Assembly: GCA_023251285.1 (NCBI GenBank)
Contig: JAHEZB010000196.1
Location: 1 to 5,601, forward strand
Length of the DNA stretch: 5,601 nucleotides
Reading direction: 5' to 3'
From: Chitinophagaceae bacterium
GTDB lineage: Bacteria; Bacteroidota; Bacteroidia; Chitinophagales; Chitinophagaceae
Shown here in pieces: positions 1-5,601 of this stretch. Below the pieces are notes generated by a model, which worked only from the letters and a program-made list of their open reading frames with translations, made no database searches and was not told the origin of the DNA. Numbering within the stretch: position 1 is the first letter of the stretch; every line of letters begins with the position of its first letter. Position numbers and translations under genes: made by a program.

Positions 1-315
1 TATTTTGAATGGAAACTCATCGAAGAAACTGAACCCGTAATTTGTAATAAAAAATTCAGAAAGCTATTGTCAAACTCAATTCTTCAAAATAATTTTCCGG
101 TTGCAAGTGTGGAAACGGGCGCAGATGAAGATGCAGCGGTTATGGGTAAAATAACACCAGTTTCAATATTGCTTGTAAGATCATTTAAAGGCAACAGCCG
201 ATATCCTGAGGAGAATGTAGAAGTAAATGATATTGCAACGGCCTTAAAAATCTCAGATCATTTTATCACCCAACTGGCTTCTCCTGAAAAGTTGCTGAAG
301 AAAAAAGAAAAATAA
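1..315 (+). CDS. M20-family amidohydrolase (allantoate amidohydrolase / N-carbamoyl amino acid hydrolase type), C-terminal fragment
   Basis: The frame is open from base 1 to the TAA at 313-315, so this is the last 104 residues of a gene that starts to the left; the TTG at 67 is internal. Residues 12-60 follow the pattern of the C-terminal catalytic-domain segment of allantoate amidohydrolases and N-carbamoyl amino acid hydrolases: a PVxCN-type strand, then a TGAxxDAAVM block, then a hydrophobic ILLVRS strand and a PEE motif. These are Zn/Mn-dependent cytosolic enzymes that hydrolyse ureido or amide bonds. Two normally conserved histidines are missing. The usual GAGHDA reads GADEDA (Glu43), and the usual SHNPEE, which supplies a metal ligand, reads SRYPEE (Arg67). 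The protein may therefore be a divergent or inactive member. The family call is good; the substrate cannot be told. The gene ends about 70 bp before a hairpin shared with the convergent hsp20 gene. Confidence 0.75.
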   Translation, partial: YFEWKLIEETEPVICNKKFRKLLSNSILQNNFPVASVETGADEDAAVMGKITPVSILLVRSFKGNSRYPEENVEVNDIATALKISDHFITQLASPEKLLKKKEK

Positions 316-386
316 AGGTGATAAATTTTAAAACAAAAAAGCACAAATTCGATTTATTTGTTGATTTGCTTAAATGAAATCAATAA

Positions 387-416
387 AAAAACCCCTTCAT
401 CACTGAAGAGGTTTTT
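387..416 (-). terminator. Rho-independent terminator, mainly for hsp20, possibly bidirectional
   Basis: A 13-bp stem (387-399 with 404-416) encloses a TCAC loop. Read on the minus strand it pairs fully, counting one G-U wobble, and is followed by a run of seven T (complement of the A run at 385-391). On the plus strand the same position (394/409) is a C-A mismatch, but a T5 run follows, so weaker termination of the upstream M20 gene is possible. It lies about 30 bp past the hsp20 stop codon. Confidence 0.8.
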
Positions 417-446
417 ATCAATACCTAACCCAAACATGGTACATTT

Positions 447-893
447 TTATTGCACTGCAATTTCTTTTGGCATCACTTTCACTTCTTCTTTTTTAGGAAG
501 AGTAAGAGTTAATATACCGTTTTCGTATTTTGCTGCGATATCTTCAGCATTTATTTTGTCATCAAGAGTGAAAGACCTTTTGAAAGAGGAAATCACAAAT
601 TCTTTCTTAATAAATTTTTTATTTTCCTGCTGACCTTCATTTTTCTCTTCATTCTTTTCTTCACTTTTCTCAAAAGAAACTGTGAGAATATTTTTGTCAA
701 CAGTTATTTTAAAATCTTCTTTTTTTCTGCCCGCTGCATTTATTTCCAGTTCATAATTATCGTTGGATTCAACAATATTTACTGGCGGAAAATTCAGACT
801 GCTTTTTTTTGAGGCAGGCATTTCATTTAATAAGTTGTCCAGGAAAAAATCCAAAGTTTTCAATGATGGCTGCTTAAATGTTACTGTAGTCAT
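447..893 (-). CDS. Small heat-shock protein, Hsp20 / alpha-crystallin family
   Basis: This encodes a 148-residue ATP-independent holdase chaperone, which binds unfolding proteins in the cytoplasm and keeps them available for refolding. The alpha-crystallin domain spans about residues 36-134. It opens with PPVNIVES, followed by the AAGRKKEDFKI block (53-63), the SFKRSF segment (103-108; Arg106 matches the conserved arginine of the family) and the closing AKYENGILTLTLPKK signature (121-135). The C-terminal tail carries an I-x-V motif (Ile145-Val147), which in this family docks on neighbouring subunits in the oligomer. The reading frame is open up to an ATG at 956. I chose the ATG at 891-893 because MTTVTFKQ resembles the usual Bacteroidota Hsp20 N-terminus and the 21 extra residues are Lys-rich and unlike the family. 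The loop at residues 77-93 is unusually Glu/Lys/Asn-rich. Transcription runs towards the hairpin at 387-416. No recognisable CIRCE element lies upstream. Confidence 0.93.
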   Translation of the reverse strand: MTTVTFKQPSLKTLDFFLDNLLNEMPASKKSSLNFPPVNIVESNDNYELEINAAGRKKEDFKITVDKNILTVSFEKSEEKNEEKNEGQQENKKFIKKEFVISSFKRSFTLDDKINAEDIAAKYENGILTLTLPKKEEVKVMPKEIAVQ

Positions 894-984
894 AGCTTTT
901 ATTTTTTTGAGGTTTTTTAATTTTGATTTCCTATACTTAATCAAAATAAAGACCATTACAAAAAAAAGCCGTTTTTACGCATTC

Positions 985-1027
985 TTTAAGACAAAATGGC
1001 TTTTAAAGAATTTTTTAATGACAAAAT
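985..1027. repeat. Pair of short direct repeats, TTTAA(T)GACAAAAT
   Basis: The two copies are at 985-997 and 1014-1027. The GACAAAAT cores are identical and exactly 30 bp apart, and both are preceded by TTTAA. They lie about 95-135 bp upstream of the hsp20 start codon and 50-90 bp upstream of the TAnnTTTG element of the divergent gene. They could be regulator sites on one face of the helix (about three turns apart), but the background is so AT-rich that chance is a real alternative. Confidence 0.4.
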
Positions 1028-1075
1028 TTCCAATTTCGTAAACAAATAGATGCGTTTAAAAAGCAGTAAGTATCG

Positions 1076-1083
1076 TAAATTTG
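1076..1083 (+). promoter_or_regulatory. Bacteroidota-type -7 promoter element
   Basis: TAAATTTG matches the TAnnTTTG -7 consensus of the primary sigma factor in Bacteroidota. It would place the transcription start near 1090, giving a leader of about 20 nt before the ATG at 1111. The -33 element is weak: only TTTA (1055-1058), instead of TTTG, sits at about the right distance. The leader just before the start codon is A-rich with no Shine-Dalgarno match, as is common in this phylum. Confidence 0.55.
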
Positions 1084-1110
1084 CACTCTAAAATTTTAAA
1101 ATAAAAAGAT

Positions 1111-1524
1111 ATGTATCCAGAAGAAATAGTAATTCCGATGAAAGGAGAATTAACTGAAAATGGTTTTGAAGATTTAATAACTCCGCAACAGGTTGAAACT
1201 GCGATAAACGAGCCAGGCACTACTTTATTTGTAATTAATTCAGTTTGTGGTTGTTCAGCAGGAACTGCCCGTCCGGGTGCATTACTTGCCCTGGAAACGA
1301 GCACAAAAAAACCAGATCGCCTGGCAACATCCTTTGCTGGTTTTGATTATGATGCCGTGAATAAGGTTCGTGAGCACTTGCTCCCTTATCCCCCCTCTTC
1401 GCCCTCAATTGCTTTATTCAAAGACGGCCAATTGGTTCACTTTTTAGAAAGGCATAATATTGAAGGCGCTTCAGCAGAAATGATTGCCAATAATCTTACA
1501 GCGGCTTTTGAAGCATATTGCTAA
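1111..1524 (+). CDS. Bacilliredoxin, BrxA/BrxB family (YphP/YqiW-like)
   Basis: This 137-residue thioredoxin-fold protein belongs to the family that removes bacillithiol from mixed disulfides on oxidised cytosolic proteins. It is recognised by its MYPEE start, the NSVCGCSAGTARPG active-site block (residues 43-56; Cys46 and Cys48 form the CGC motif) and the PYPPSSPSIALFKDGQLVHF stretch (92-111), which includes the Pro-rich turn next to the active site. A third cysteine is the last residue (Cys137), as in many family members. Length and start match the family. The presence of this gene implies that the host makes bacillithiol or a similar thiol, as several Bacteroidota do; this is an inference because no bsh gene is in the window. 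It is transcribed divergently from hsp20, has its own promoter element at 1076-1083, and ends 13 bp before a strong terminator, so it is probably monocistronic. I cannot say whether it is closer to BrxA or BrxB. Confidence 0.93.
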   Translation: MYPEEIVIPMKGELTENGFEDLITPQQVETAINEPGTTLFVINSVCGCSAGTARPGALLALETSTKKPDRLATSFAGFDYDAVNKVREHLLPYPPSSPSIALFKDGQLVHFLERHNIEGASAEMIANNLTAAFEAYC

Positions 1525-1537
1525 ACAAAGCCAAATA

Positions 1538-1566
1538 AAAAAACCTTCAGCAAATGGAGGTTTTTT
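1538..1566 (+). terminator. Rho-independent terminator of the bacilliredoxin gene
   Basis: A 12-bp stem (1538-1549 with 1555-1566), containing one T-G wobble, closes a GCAAA loop. It is preceded by seven A and followed by G and a T7 run. The A-tract/T-tract symmetry would also allow function on the minus strand, but no minus-strand gene runs into it. The overall design resembles the hairpin at 387-416. Confidence 0.88.
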
Positions 1567-1631
1567 GTTTTTTTAAATATCTTGTGCAAAAAAAGATGAG
1601 GAAAGTTGTTTCCAGAGCTAAAAGGTAAACC

Positions 1632-2966
1632 ATGTATCCCAATTTATATTTTGTTTTTAATGACTGGTTTGGTTGGAAAATAAACGCCTTCAAAATCTTT
1701 TATACTTTCGGAATTTTTGTAGCGCTTTCGTTCATTGTAGCAGCTTATTTATTAACGCTTGAATTAAAAAGAAAAGAAAAGCAAGGACTTCTACTTCCCC
1801 GCGAAGAAACGATTACTACTGGTCAGCCGGCATCAATTTATTCTTTATTTATAAACGGATTGATCGGTTTTATTTTTGGTTATAAACTGATCGGAGCTTT
1901 TATTGCAAGCCGTCAATCCGGTCTCGATCTGCAGGATTATATTTTCTCGTCACAAGGTAGCTGGCTTGGCGGTTTTATTCTCGCAGCCGTTCTTGCTTAT
2001 TTAAAATATAAAGAAAAGGACAAGCAAAAACTGGCAAAGCCGGAGAAAAGGATCATTCGCATCTGGCCACATGACCGCGTTGGCGACATTGTCATTTTTG
2101 CTTTGGTTTTTGGAATTATTGGTGCCAAGATTTTTGATAATTTAGAAAATTGGGATCGCTTTATCCAGGATCCGATTGGGAATTTAATAGCGCCGAGCGG
2201 ACTTACTTTTTATGGTGGACTTATCTGTGCAGCGATTGCCATTTTGATCTATGCGCGAAAAAAAGGAATCGGATTATTGTACTTGATCGATGCAGCAGCT
2301 CCCGCGCTGATGATCGCTTATGCCATTGGAAGAATGGGTTGTCAAACGGCCGGTGATGGCGATTGGGGAATTTTTAACAGCGCTTACATCAGTGATGTTC
2401 CCGGCCACGTGGTTCCTGCAACTCCTGAACAATTTCAGGAAAAATTAAAAGAAAATTCTACTTATTTTTTAAATGGAACGGTGATGGATGGGCCCGGAGT
2501 TTCTACTATGGTTACCGATCGACATGAAGAATCTTTGGATAAAGTACCTCACAAAAGTTTTCGGGGACCAAAGTTTTTGCCTACCTGGATGTTCGCTTAT
2601 ACTTATCCACACAACGTAAATGAAGATGGAATCTTATTGCCGGGTTGTGAAGGAAAATATTGTCGTGCCTTGCCGCAGCCGGTTTTTCCTACACCATTTT
2701 ATGAAATAGTCGCTTGCTTTATTTTATTTGCTGTTTTGTGGTCAATCCGTAAACGGATCAAAGTGCCCGGGGTGCTTTTTTGTATTTACCTGATCTTGAA
2801 TGGTGTAGAAAGATTCTTAGTAGAAACAATCCGGGTAAACACTACCTATTCTATTTTTGGAATTCATCCAACACAGGCGGAATTAATATCTTCCGCATTG
2901 GTAATAACCGGAATTATTGGAATTATTTATTTCTCCAGAAAAAAAGCTACTGTGGAAGAATTATAA
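1632..2966 (+). CDS. lgt: Prolipoprotein diacylglyceryl transferase, long Bacteroidota-type
   Basis: Lgt moves a diacylglyceryl group from phosphatidylglycerol to the lipobox cysteine of prolipoproteins in the inner membrane, the first step of lipoprotein maturation. The protein has 444 residues against about 290 in E. coli. Signature parts are SGLTFYGGLI (189-198), YAIGRMGCQ (230-238) followed by GDGDWG (241-246), PTPFYE (353-358) and VERFLVETIR (392-401). Arg234, Arg394 and Glu398 match conserved polar positions. The position of E. coli His103 is Tyr194 and that of Asn146 is Cys237. About nine membrane helices can be drawn, two more than in E. coli; the extra pair (about 70-124) resembles the next pair (151-208). 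A long periplasmic loop (247-350) carries Cys339 and Cys344. The ATG at 1632 gives the MYP start common in the family and has AAAAGG 7-12 bases upstream. It follows the terminator at 1538-1566, so it needs its own promoter, which I could not identify. Its 3' end overlaps the antiporter gene by 6 bp. Confidence 0.93.
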   Translation: MYPNLYFVFNDWFGWKINAFKIFYTFGIFVALSFIVAAYLLTLELKRKEKQGLLLPREETITTGQPASIYSLFINGLIGFIFGYKLIGAFIASRQSGLDLQDYIFSSQGSWLGGFILAAVLAYLKYKEKDKQKLAKPEKRIIRIWPHDRVGDIVIFALVFGIIGAKIFDNLENWDRFIQDPIGNLIAPSGLTFYGGLICAAIAILIYARKKGIGLLYLIDAAAPALMIAYAIGRMGCQTAGDGDWGIFNSAYISDVPGHVVPATPEQFQEKLKENSTYFLNGTVMDGPGVSTMVTDRHEESLDKVPHKSFRGPKFLPTWMFAYTYPHNVNEDGILLPGCEGKYCRALPQPVFPTPFYEIVACFILFAVLWSIRKRIKVPGVLFCIYLILNGVERFLVETIRVNTTYSIFGIHPTQAELISSALVITGIIGIIYFSRKKATVEEL

Positions 2967-4235
2967 ATAGGTTCTTTTTTCGTTTGAAGAATTTTCATCA
3001 GGCTCTTCTAATTTTTTTGCAAATTTTCCAATTGTAAGCCCTTGAATCACGATCGAAAATAATACGACGATATAGGTGATCGAAACAAACATATCGCCAT
3101 ACATGTATTTTGGAACAGCAAGTGCCAGCGCTACTGAAATGCCACCCCGCAACGCTCCCCAGGTAAGAATAGGAATGGTATTTTTGTGAAAGGAATTTTT
3201 ATATTTTAGAAAGCGTATAGGCAATGAAACTGAAACGAGGCGCCCAAATAATACGATAACAATCGTAATACAGCCAAGAAACAATAAAGTAAGATTAAAC
3301 GGAATGATCAGCATTTCAAACCCAATCAGGAGGAATAAAATCGCATTCATTACTTCGTCTACCATTTCCCAGAATTTTCCGATATAATCTCTTGTAACAT
3401 CGCTGGCGACTACATCCATGCTTTTATTGCCTGTGATAATTCCGGCAACAACCATGCTCAGCGGGCCGCTGACGTGCATGATTTCAGCAAGAGAATAACC
3501 ACCCATTACAATCGCCAGTGTGACCATTACCTCTACTACATAGTTATCAATTGAGCGTAAGGCAAGGTAGCCGATATATCCTAAAAGCCATCCAAAAAGC
3601 AAGCCGCCACCAGCTTCGCGCAGAAAGAGCCAAATGATTTTCCAAACTGATATATTTTCAATTCCGATCTGCGCAATCTGATAAAATGTAATGAACAAAA
3701 CGACTCCAACACCATCGTTCAACAAGCTCTCGCCACTGATCTTCGTTTCAAGAGATTCTGGAATTTTTGCCTTTCTTAAAATACCTACCACGGCAATCGG
3801 ATCGGTTGGGGAAATTAATGCGCCAAATAAAAGGCAGTAGAGAAAATTAATGGAAAGACCAAAAAGCATCGTTGTAAAATATAACAGTCCGCCGATTATA
3901 AAAGTAGAAATTACGACGCTTATCGTAGCAAAGGTGATAATAGAAGTACGCTCGGCCTGTAACTTTTTGGAATCTACATGTATCGCAGCGGCAAATAGAA
4001 GAAAACTCAGCATTACTTTTAGCAATACCGTTTGAAAATCGATCAGGCTGATGGCGCGGGTTGTGGTTTCGAAGAATTCAGGCGAAATAATGCCAATACC
4101 TACTACCGCAAGGGAGCTGATGAGGGAAATGAGCATAATGCCAATCGTTCTTGGCAATTTTATAAACCGGTTATTGATATATCCAAAAACGGCTGTCAAT
4201 ACGATTATCAGCGTGATAATATTATAAATCTCCAT
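2961..4235 (-). CDS. Na+/H+ antiporter, CPA1 family (NhaP-like)
   Basis: This 424-residue inner-membrane cation/proton exchanger would extrude Na+ in exchange for H+, serving pH and salt homeostasis. It is hydrophobic almost throughout, with about 12 helices. CPA1 hallmarks are SPTDPIAVVG (142-151) with the Thr144-Asp145-Pro146 of the unwound helix, and GESLLNDGVGVVLF (168-181) with the Asn173-Asp174 ion-site pair. The 29-residue spacing of the two aspartates, and Glu169 five residues before the second, match what I recall of archaeal NhaP1. WGALRGGISVALAL (359-372) is the other family signature, and SGPLSMVVAGIITGN (256-270) is also typical. There is only a short hydrophilic C-terminal tail of about 20 residues, with no regulatory domain. 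The ATG at 4235 is chosen because the first helix starts at once. The final codons overlap the end of lgt on the other strand. Na+ versus K+ preference cannot be read from sequence. Confidence 0.93.
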   Translation of the reverse strand: MEIYNIITLIIVLTAVFGYINNRFIKLPRTIGIMLISLISSLAVVGIGIISPEFFETTTRAISLIDFQTVLLKVMLSFLLFAAAIHVDSKKLQAERTSIITFATISVVISTFIIGGLLYFTTMLFGLSINFLYCLLFGALISPTDPIAVVGILRKAKIPESLETKISGESLLNDGVGVVLFITFYQIAQIGIENISVWKIIWLFLREAGGGLLFGWLLGYIGYLALRSIDNYVVEVMVTLAIVMGGYSLAEIMHVSGPLSMVVAGIITGNKSMDVVASDVTRDYIGKFWEMVDEVMNAILFLLIGFEMLIIPFNLTLLFLGCITIVIVLFGRLVSVSLPIRFLKYKNSFHKNTIPILTWGALRGGISVALALAVPKYMYGDMFVSITYIVVLFSIVIQGLTIGKFAKKLEEPDENSSNEKRTYL

Positions 4236-4435
4236 GCGGAAAGATAACGGTATTTTTTCTGTAAAAAATCTGGTTCATATTTACACCAATCAAGACAAAT
4301 TTCTTACCACGAATTGAACTATTGTTTTACAAATAATTGACGATCTTCTCACAGCAAACAAATAAAAAGTGCAGAATCGGATTTTTAAAAATCAAATTCT
4401 GCACTAAATCAATTGACCTTACAAGCACATTATCA
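4236..4435. other. Intergenic region between the antiporter gene and lon
   Basis: This 200-bp gap holds the lon terminator (4368-4405) in its right part. The left part (4236-4367) must contain the antiporter promoter, because the hairpin separates it from lon. A near-match to the Bacteroidota -7 element (TAAATATG on the minus strand, 4283 to 4276) lies 40 bp before the antiporter start, but no -33 element is at the right distance. No small open reading frame looks convincing. Confidence 0.5.
4364..4405 (-). terminator. Rho-independent terminator of lon
   Basis: Ten perfectly complementary bases (4368-4377 with 4396-4405) flank a second, 14-bp perfect palindrome (4380-4393), separated on each side by two unpaired or weakly paired bases. 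On the minus strand the outer stem is followed at once by a T5 run (complement of the A run at 4364-4368), so it terminates transcription leaving lon, whose stop codon is about 30 bp upstream. On the plus strand no T run follows. Confidence 0.85.
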
Positions 4436-5601
4436 TTACATCAAAGCCATATCCAGCACCTGTTGCATTGTTTTTACATAATTTACTTTTAATCCTTTTA
4501 TGTAGTTTGGATTGATCTCATTCACGTCCTTTTCATTCTGTGCACTCATGATGATTTCCTTTATTCCCGATCTTTTTGCAGCAAGAACTTTTTCTTTAAT
4601 TCCACCAACCGGAAGCACTTGTCCGCGTAAAGTAATTTCGCCGGTCATTGCCATATACGGTTTTACACGGCGACCGGTAAATGAGGAGGCAAGTGCTGTC
4701 ATCATCGTAATTCCTGCACTTGGGCCATCTTTCGGAACGGCACCTTCCGGCACATGAATGTGTACGTTTTTCTTATAAAAAATTTCCGGATCTATTCCGT
4801 ATTTTTTGGCATTCGATTGCAAATAACTGAGCGCGGTTGAAGCGCTTTCTTTCATCACATTTCCAAGATTCCCGGTAAGTTTTAAATCGCCTTTCCCATT
4901 ATCGCTGGTGGCAGATTCTATAAACAAAATATCACCGCCTACATACGTCCACGCCAATCCCACAGCCACTCCAGCCATGTTTGCGGTCTTATACACTTCA
5001 TTGCTGTAGCGTGATTCTCCTAAAATTTTGTCGATATCATTGATGCTTACCGTTGGTTTTAATTTCCCTTTTTCAGCATATTCCCGCGCAAGATTACGCA
5101 TCACGCTTGCCAGTTGCCTGTCCAATTCGCGTACGCCGCTTTCACGTGTAAAATCGGCGATATTCTTTTCCAAAACCGCGTCGCTTATTTTAAGCTTTAC
5201 ATCTTTTAATCCATGGGCTTCTTTTTGTTTTGGCAACAAATGCCTCTTGGCAATTTCTATTTTCTCTTCAATCGCATAACCGCTGAGATCTATAATTTCC
5301 AAACGATCGCGCAACGCTGGTTGAATATTTTGGAGGTTATTTGCTGTCGCGATAAAAAGTACCTTACTCAAATCATATTCTAGCTCCAGGTAATTATCAT
5401 AAAAATTATTGTTTTGCTCGGGATCCAAAACTTCGAGTAAGGCTGAAGAAGGATCGCCGCGAAAATCGGTTCCTACTTTATCTATTTCATCCAGGATCAT
5501 CACCGGGTTCGAAGATTTTATTTTGCGGATGGATTGTAAAATTCTTCCGGGCATTGCGCCAATATACGTTTTACGATGACCACGGATTTCGCTTTCGTCA
5601 T
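4436..5601 (-). CDS. lon: ATP-dependent protease Lon, C-terminal part (5' end outside the window)
   Basis: The frame runs open to the right edge, giving 387 codons of a protein of roughly 800 residues; the ATG at 5554 is internal, since in-frame DESEIRGHRKTYIGA precedes it. Lon is a cytosolic AAA+ serine protease that degrades misfolded and regulatory proteins. Visible from the left edge of the fragment are the end of the AAA+ module with Walker B (ILDEID, Asp37-Glu38), the sensor-1 segment ATANN, the conserved PALRDR block and the sensor-2 helix with GVRELDRQ. The protease domain follows, with the Ser294 nucleophile in GPSAG and Lys337 in GGIKEK. Their 43-residue spacing equals that of E. 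coli Ser679/Lys722. Walker A and the N-terminal substrate-binding domain lie beyond the window. The visible part looks intact, with no frameshift. It ends in a strong terminator at 4364-4405. Confidence 0.97.
   Translation of the reverse strand, partial: DESEIRGHRKTYIGAMPGRILQSIRKIKSSNPVMILDEIDKVGTDFRGDPSSALLEVLDPEQNNNFYDNYLELEYDLSKVLFIATANNLQNIQPALRDRLEIIDLSGYAIEEKIEIAKRHLLPKQKEAHGLKDVKLKISDAVLEKNIADFTRESGVRELDRQLASVMRNLAREYAEKGKLKPTVSINDIDKILGESRYSNEVYKTANMAGVAVGLAWTYVGGDILFIESATSDNGKGDLKLTGNLGNVMKESASTALSYLQSNAKKYGIDPEIFYKKNVHIHVPEGAVPKDGPSAGITMMTALASSFTGRRVKPYMAMTGEITLRGQVLPVGGIKEKVLAAKRSGIKEIIMSAQNEKDVNEINPNYIKGLKVNYVKTMQQVLDMALM

Larger units (their letters stand above)
894..1110. promoter_or_regulatory. 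Divergent control region between hsp20 and the bacilliredoxin gene
   Basis: This AT-rich 217-bp gap must hold the promoters of both flanking divergent genes. For the plus-strand gene a TAnnTTTG element is visible at 1076-1083. For hsp20 I could not find a clean TTG / TAnnTTTG pair on the minus strand. Two copies of GACAAAAT (990-997 and 1020-1027), 30 bp apart, lie in the middle. No open reading frame here looks like a gene. Confidence 0.6.

Noticed and set aside
358..633. Plus-strand open reading frame of 91 codons opposite hsp20
   Set aside because: It lies antisense to a clear alpha-crystallin domain, crosses the terminator hairpin and has no recognisable motif.
894..956. N-terminal extension of Hsp20 from the ATG at 956
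   Set aside because: The 21 extra residues are Lys/Ile-rich and unlike Hsp20 N-termini, while the ATG at 893 gives a family-like start.
961..975. A-run, GCCG, T-run near the hsp20 promoter region as a possible terminator or attenuator
   Set aside because: The stem would consist only of A-T pairs with a four-base loop and would be too weak.
763..1041. Plus-strand open reading frame of 92 codons over the hsp20 5' end and the intergenic region
   Set aside because: The translation is a Phe/Lys-rich product of AT-rich DNA with no family resemblance, and it covers the control region.
1600..1613. Small inverted repeat GGAAA-GTTG-TTTCC upstream of lgt
   Set aside because: A five-base stem is expected by chance, and nothing else ties it to regulation.
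4032..4247. Plus-strand open reading frames opposite the antiporter gene (3850-4035 and 4032-4247)
   Set aside because: They are shadows of a gene with clear CPA1 motifs and show no motif of their own.
4276..4283. TAAATATG on the minus strand as the antiporter -7 element
   Set aside because: It has one mismatch to TAnnTTTG and no TTG-type -33 element at 19-21 bp, so I do not list it as a promoter.
4512..5279. Plus-strand open reading frames within lon (4512-4757 and 5028-5279)
   Set aside because: They are antisense to highly conserved Lon protease and AAA+ segments.

Overview
The window looks like ordinary chromosomal DNA from a member of the Bacteroidota, most likely the Chitinophagaceae or a near relative. 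This rests on three things seen in the sequence: a long, lineage-style Lgt with a GDGDWG motif, a TAnnTTTG-type promoter element upstream of the bacilliredoxin gene, and A-rich rather than Shine-Dalgarno-like leaders before most starts. The assignment is an inference. I see no insertion sequence, phage gene, CRISPR array, tRNA or rRNA. Coding density is high.

Layout from left to right. Bases 1-315 (+) hold the C-terminal end of an M20-family amidohydrolase of the allantoate amidohydrolase / N-carbamoyl amino acid hydrolase type, with two normally conserved active-site histidines replaced. A hairpin at 387-416 separates it from a convergent small heat-shock protein gene (447-893, -). A 217-bp divergent intergenic region with a promoter element and a pair of short direct repeats then leads to a bacilliredoxin gene (1111-1524, +), closed by its own terminator. 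Next is the prolipoprotein diacylglyceryl transferase gene lgt (1632-2966, +), which meets a convergent CPA1-type Na+/H+ antiporter gene (2961-4235, -) in a 6-bp tail-to-tail overlap. A 200-bp gap with a large terminator hairpin precedes the 3' two-thirds of lon (4436-5601, -), whose start lies beyond the right edge.

Three of the six genes belong to stress and protein quality control: Hsp20 holds unfolding proteins, Lon degrades damaged ones, and the bacilliredoxin repairs bacillithiol-mixed disulfides. Lgt (lipoprotein lipidation) and the antiporter (pH and Na+ homeostasis) are envelope housekeeping functions. Only the hsp20/brx pair shares a control region; the rest look like separate transcription units. 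I found no convincing new multi-gene system. The points most worth a second look are an apparent internal duplication of a two-helix module in Lgt together with substitutions at positions treated as essential in E. coli Lgt, the degenerate metal site of the M20 protein, and the palindromic shared stop codons of lgt and the antiporter gene.
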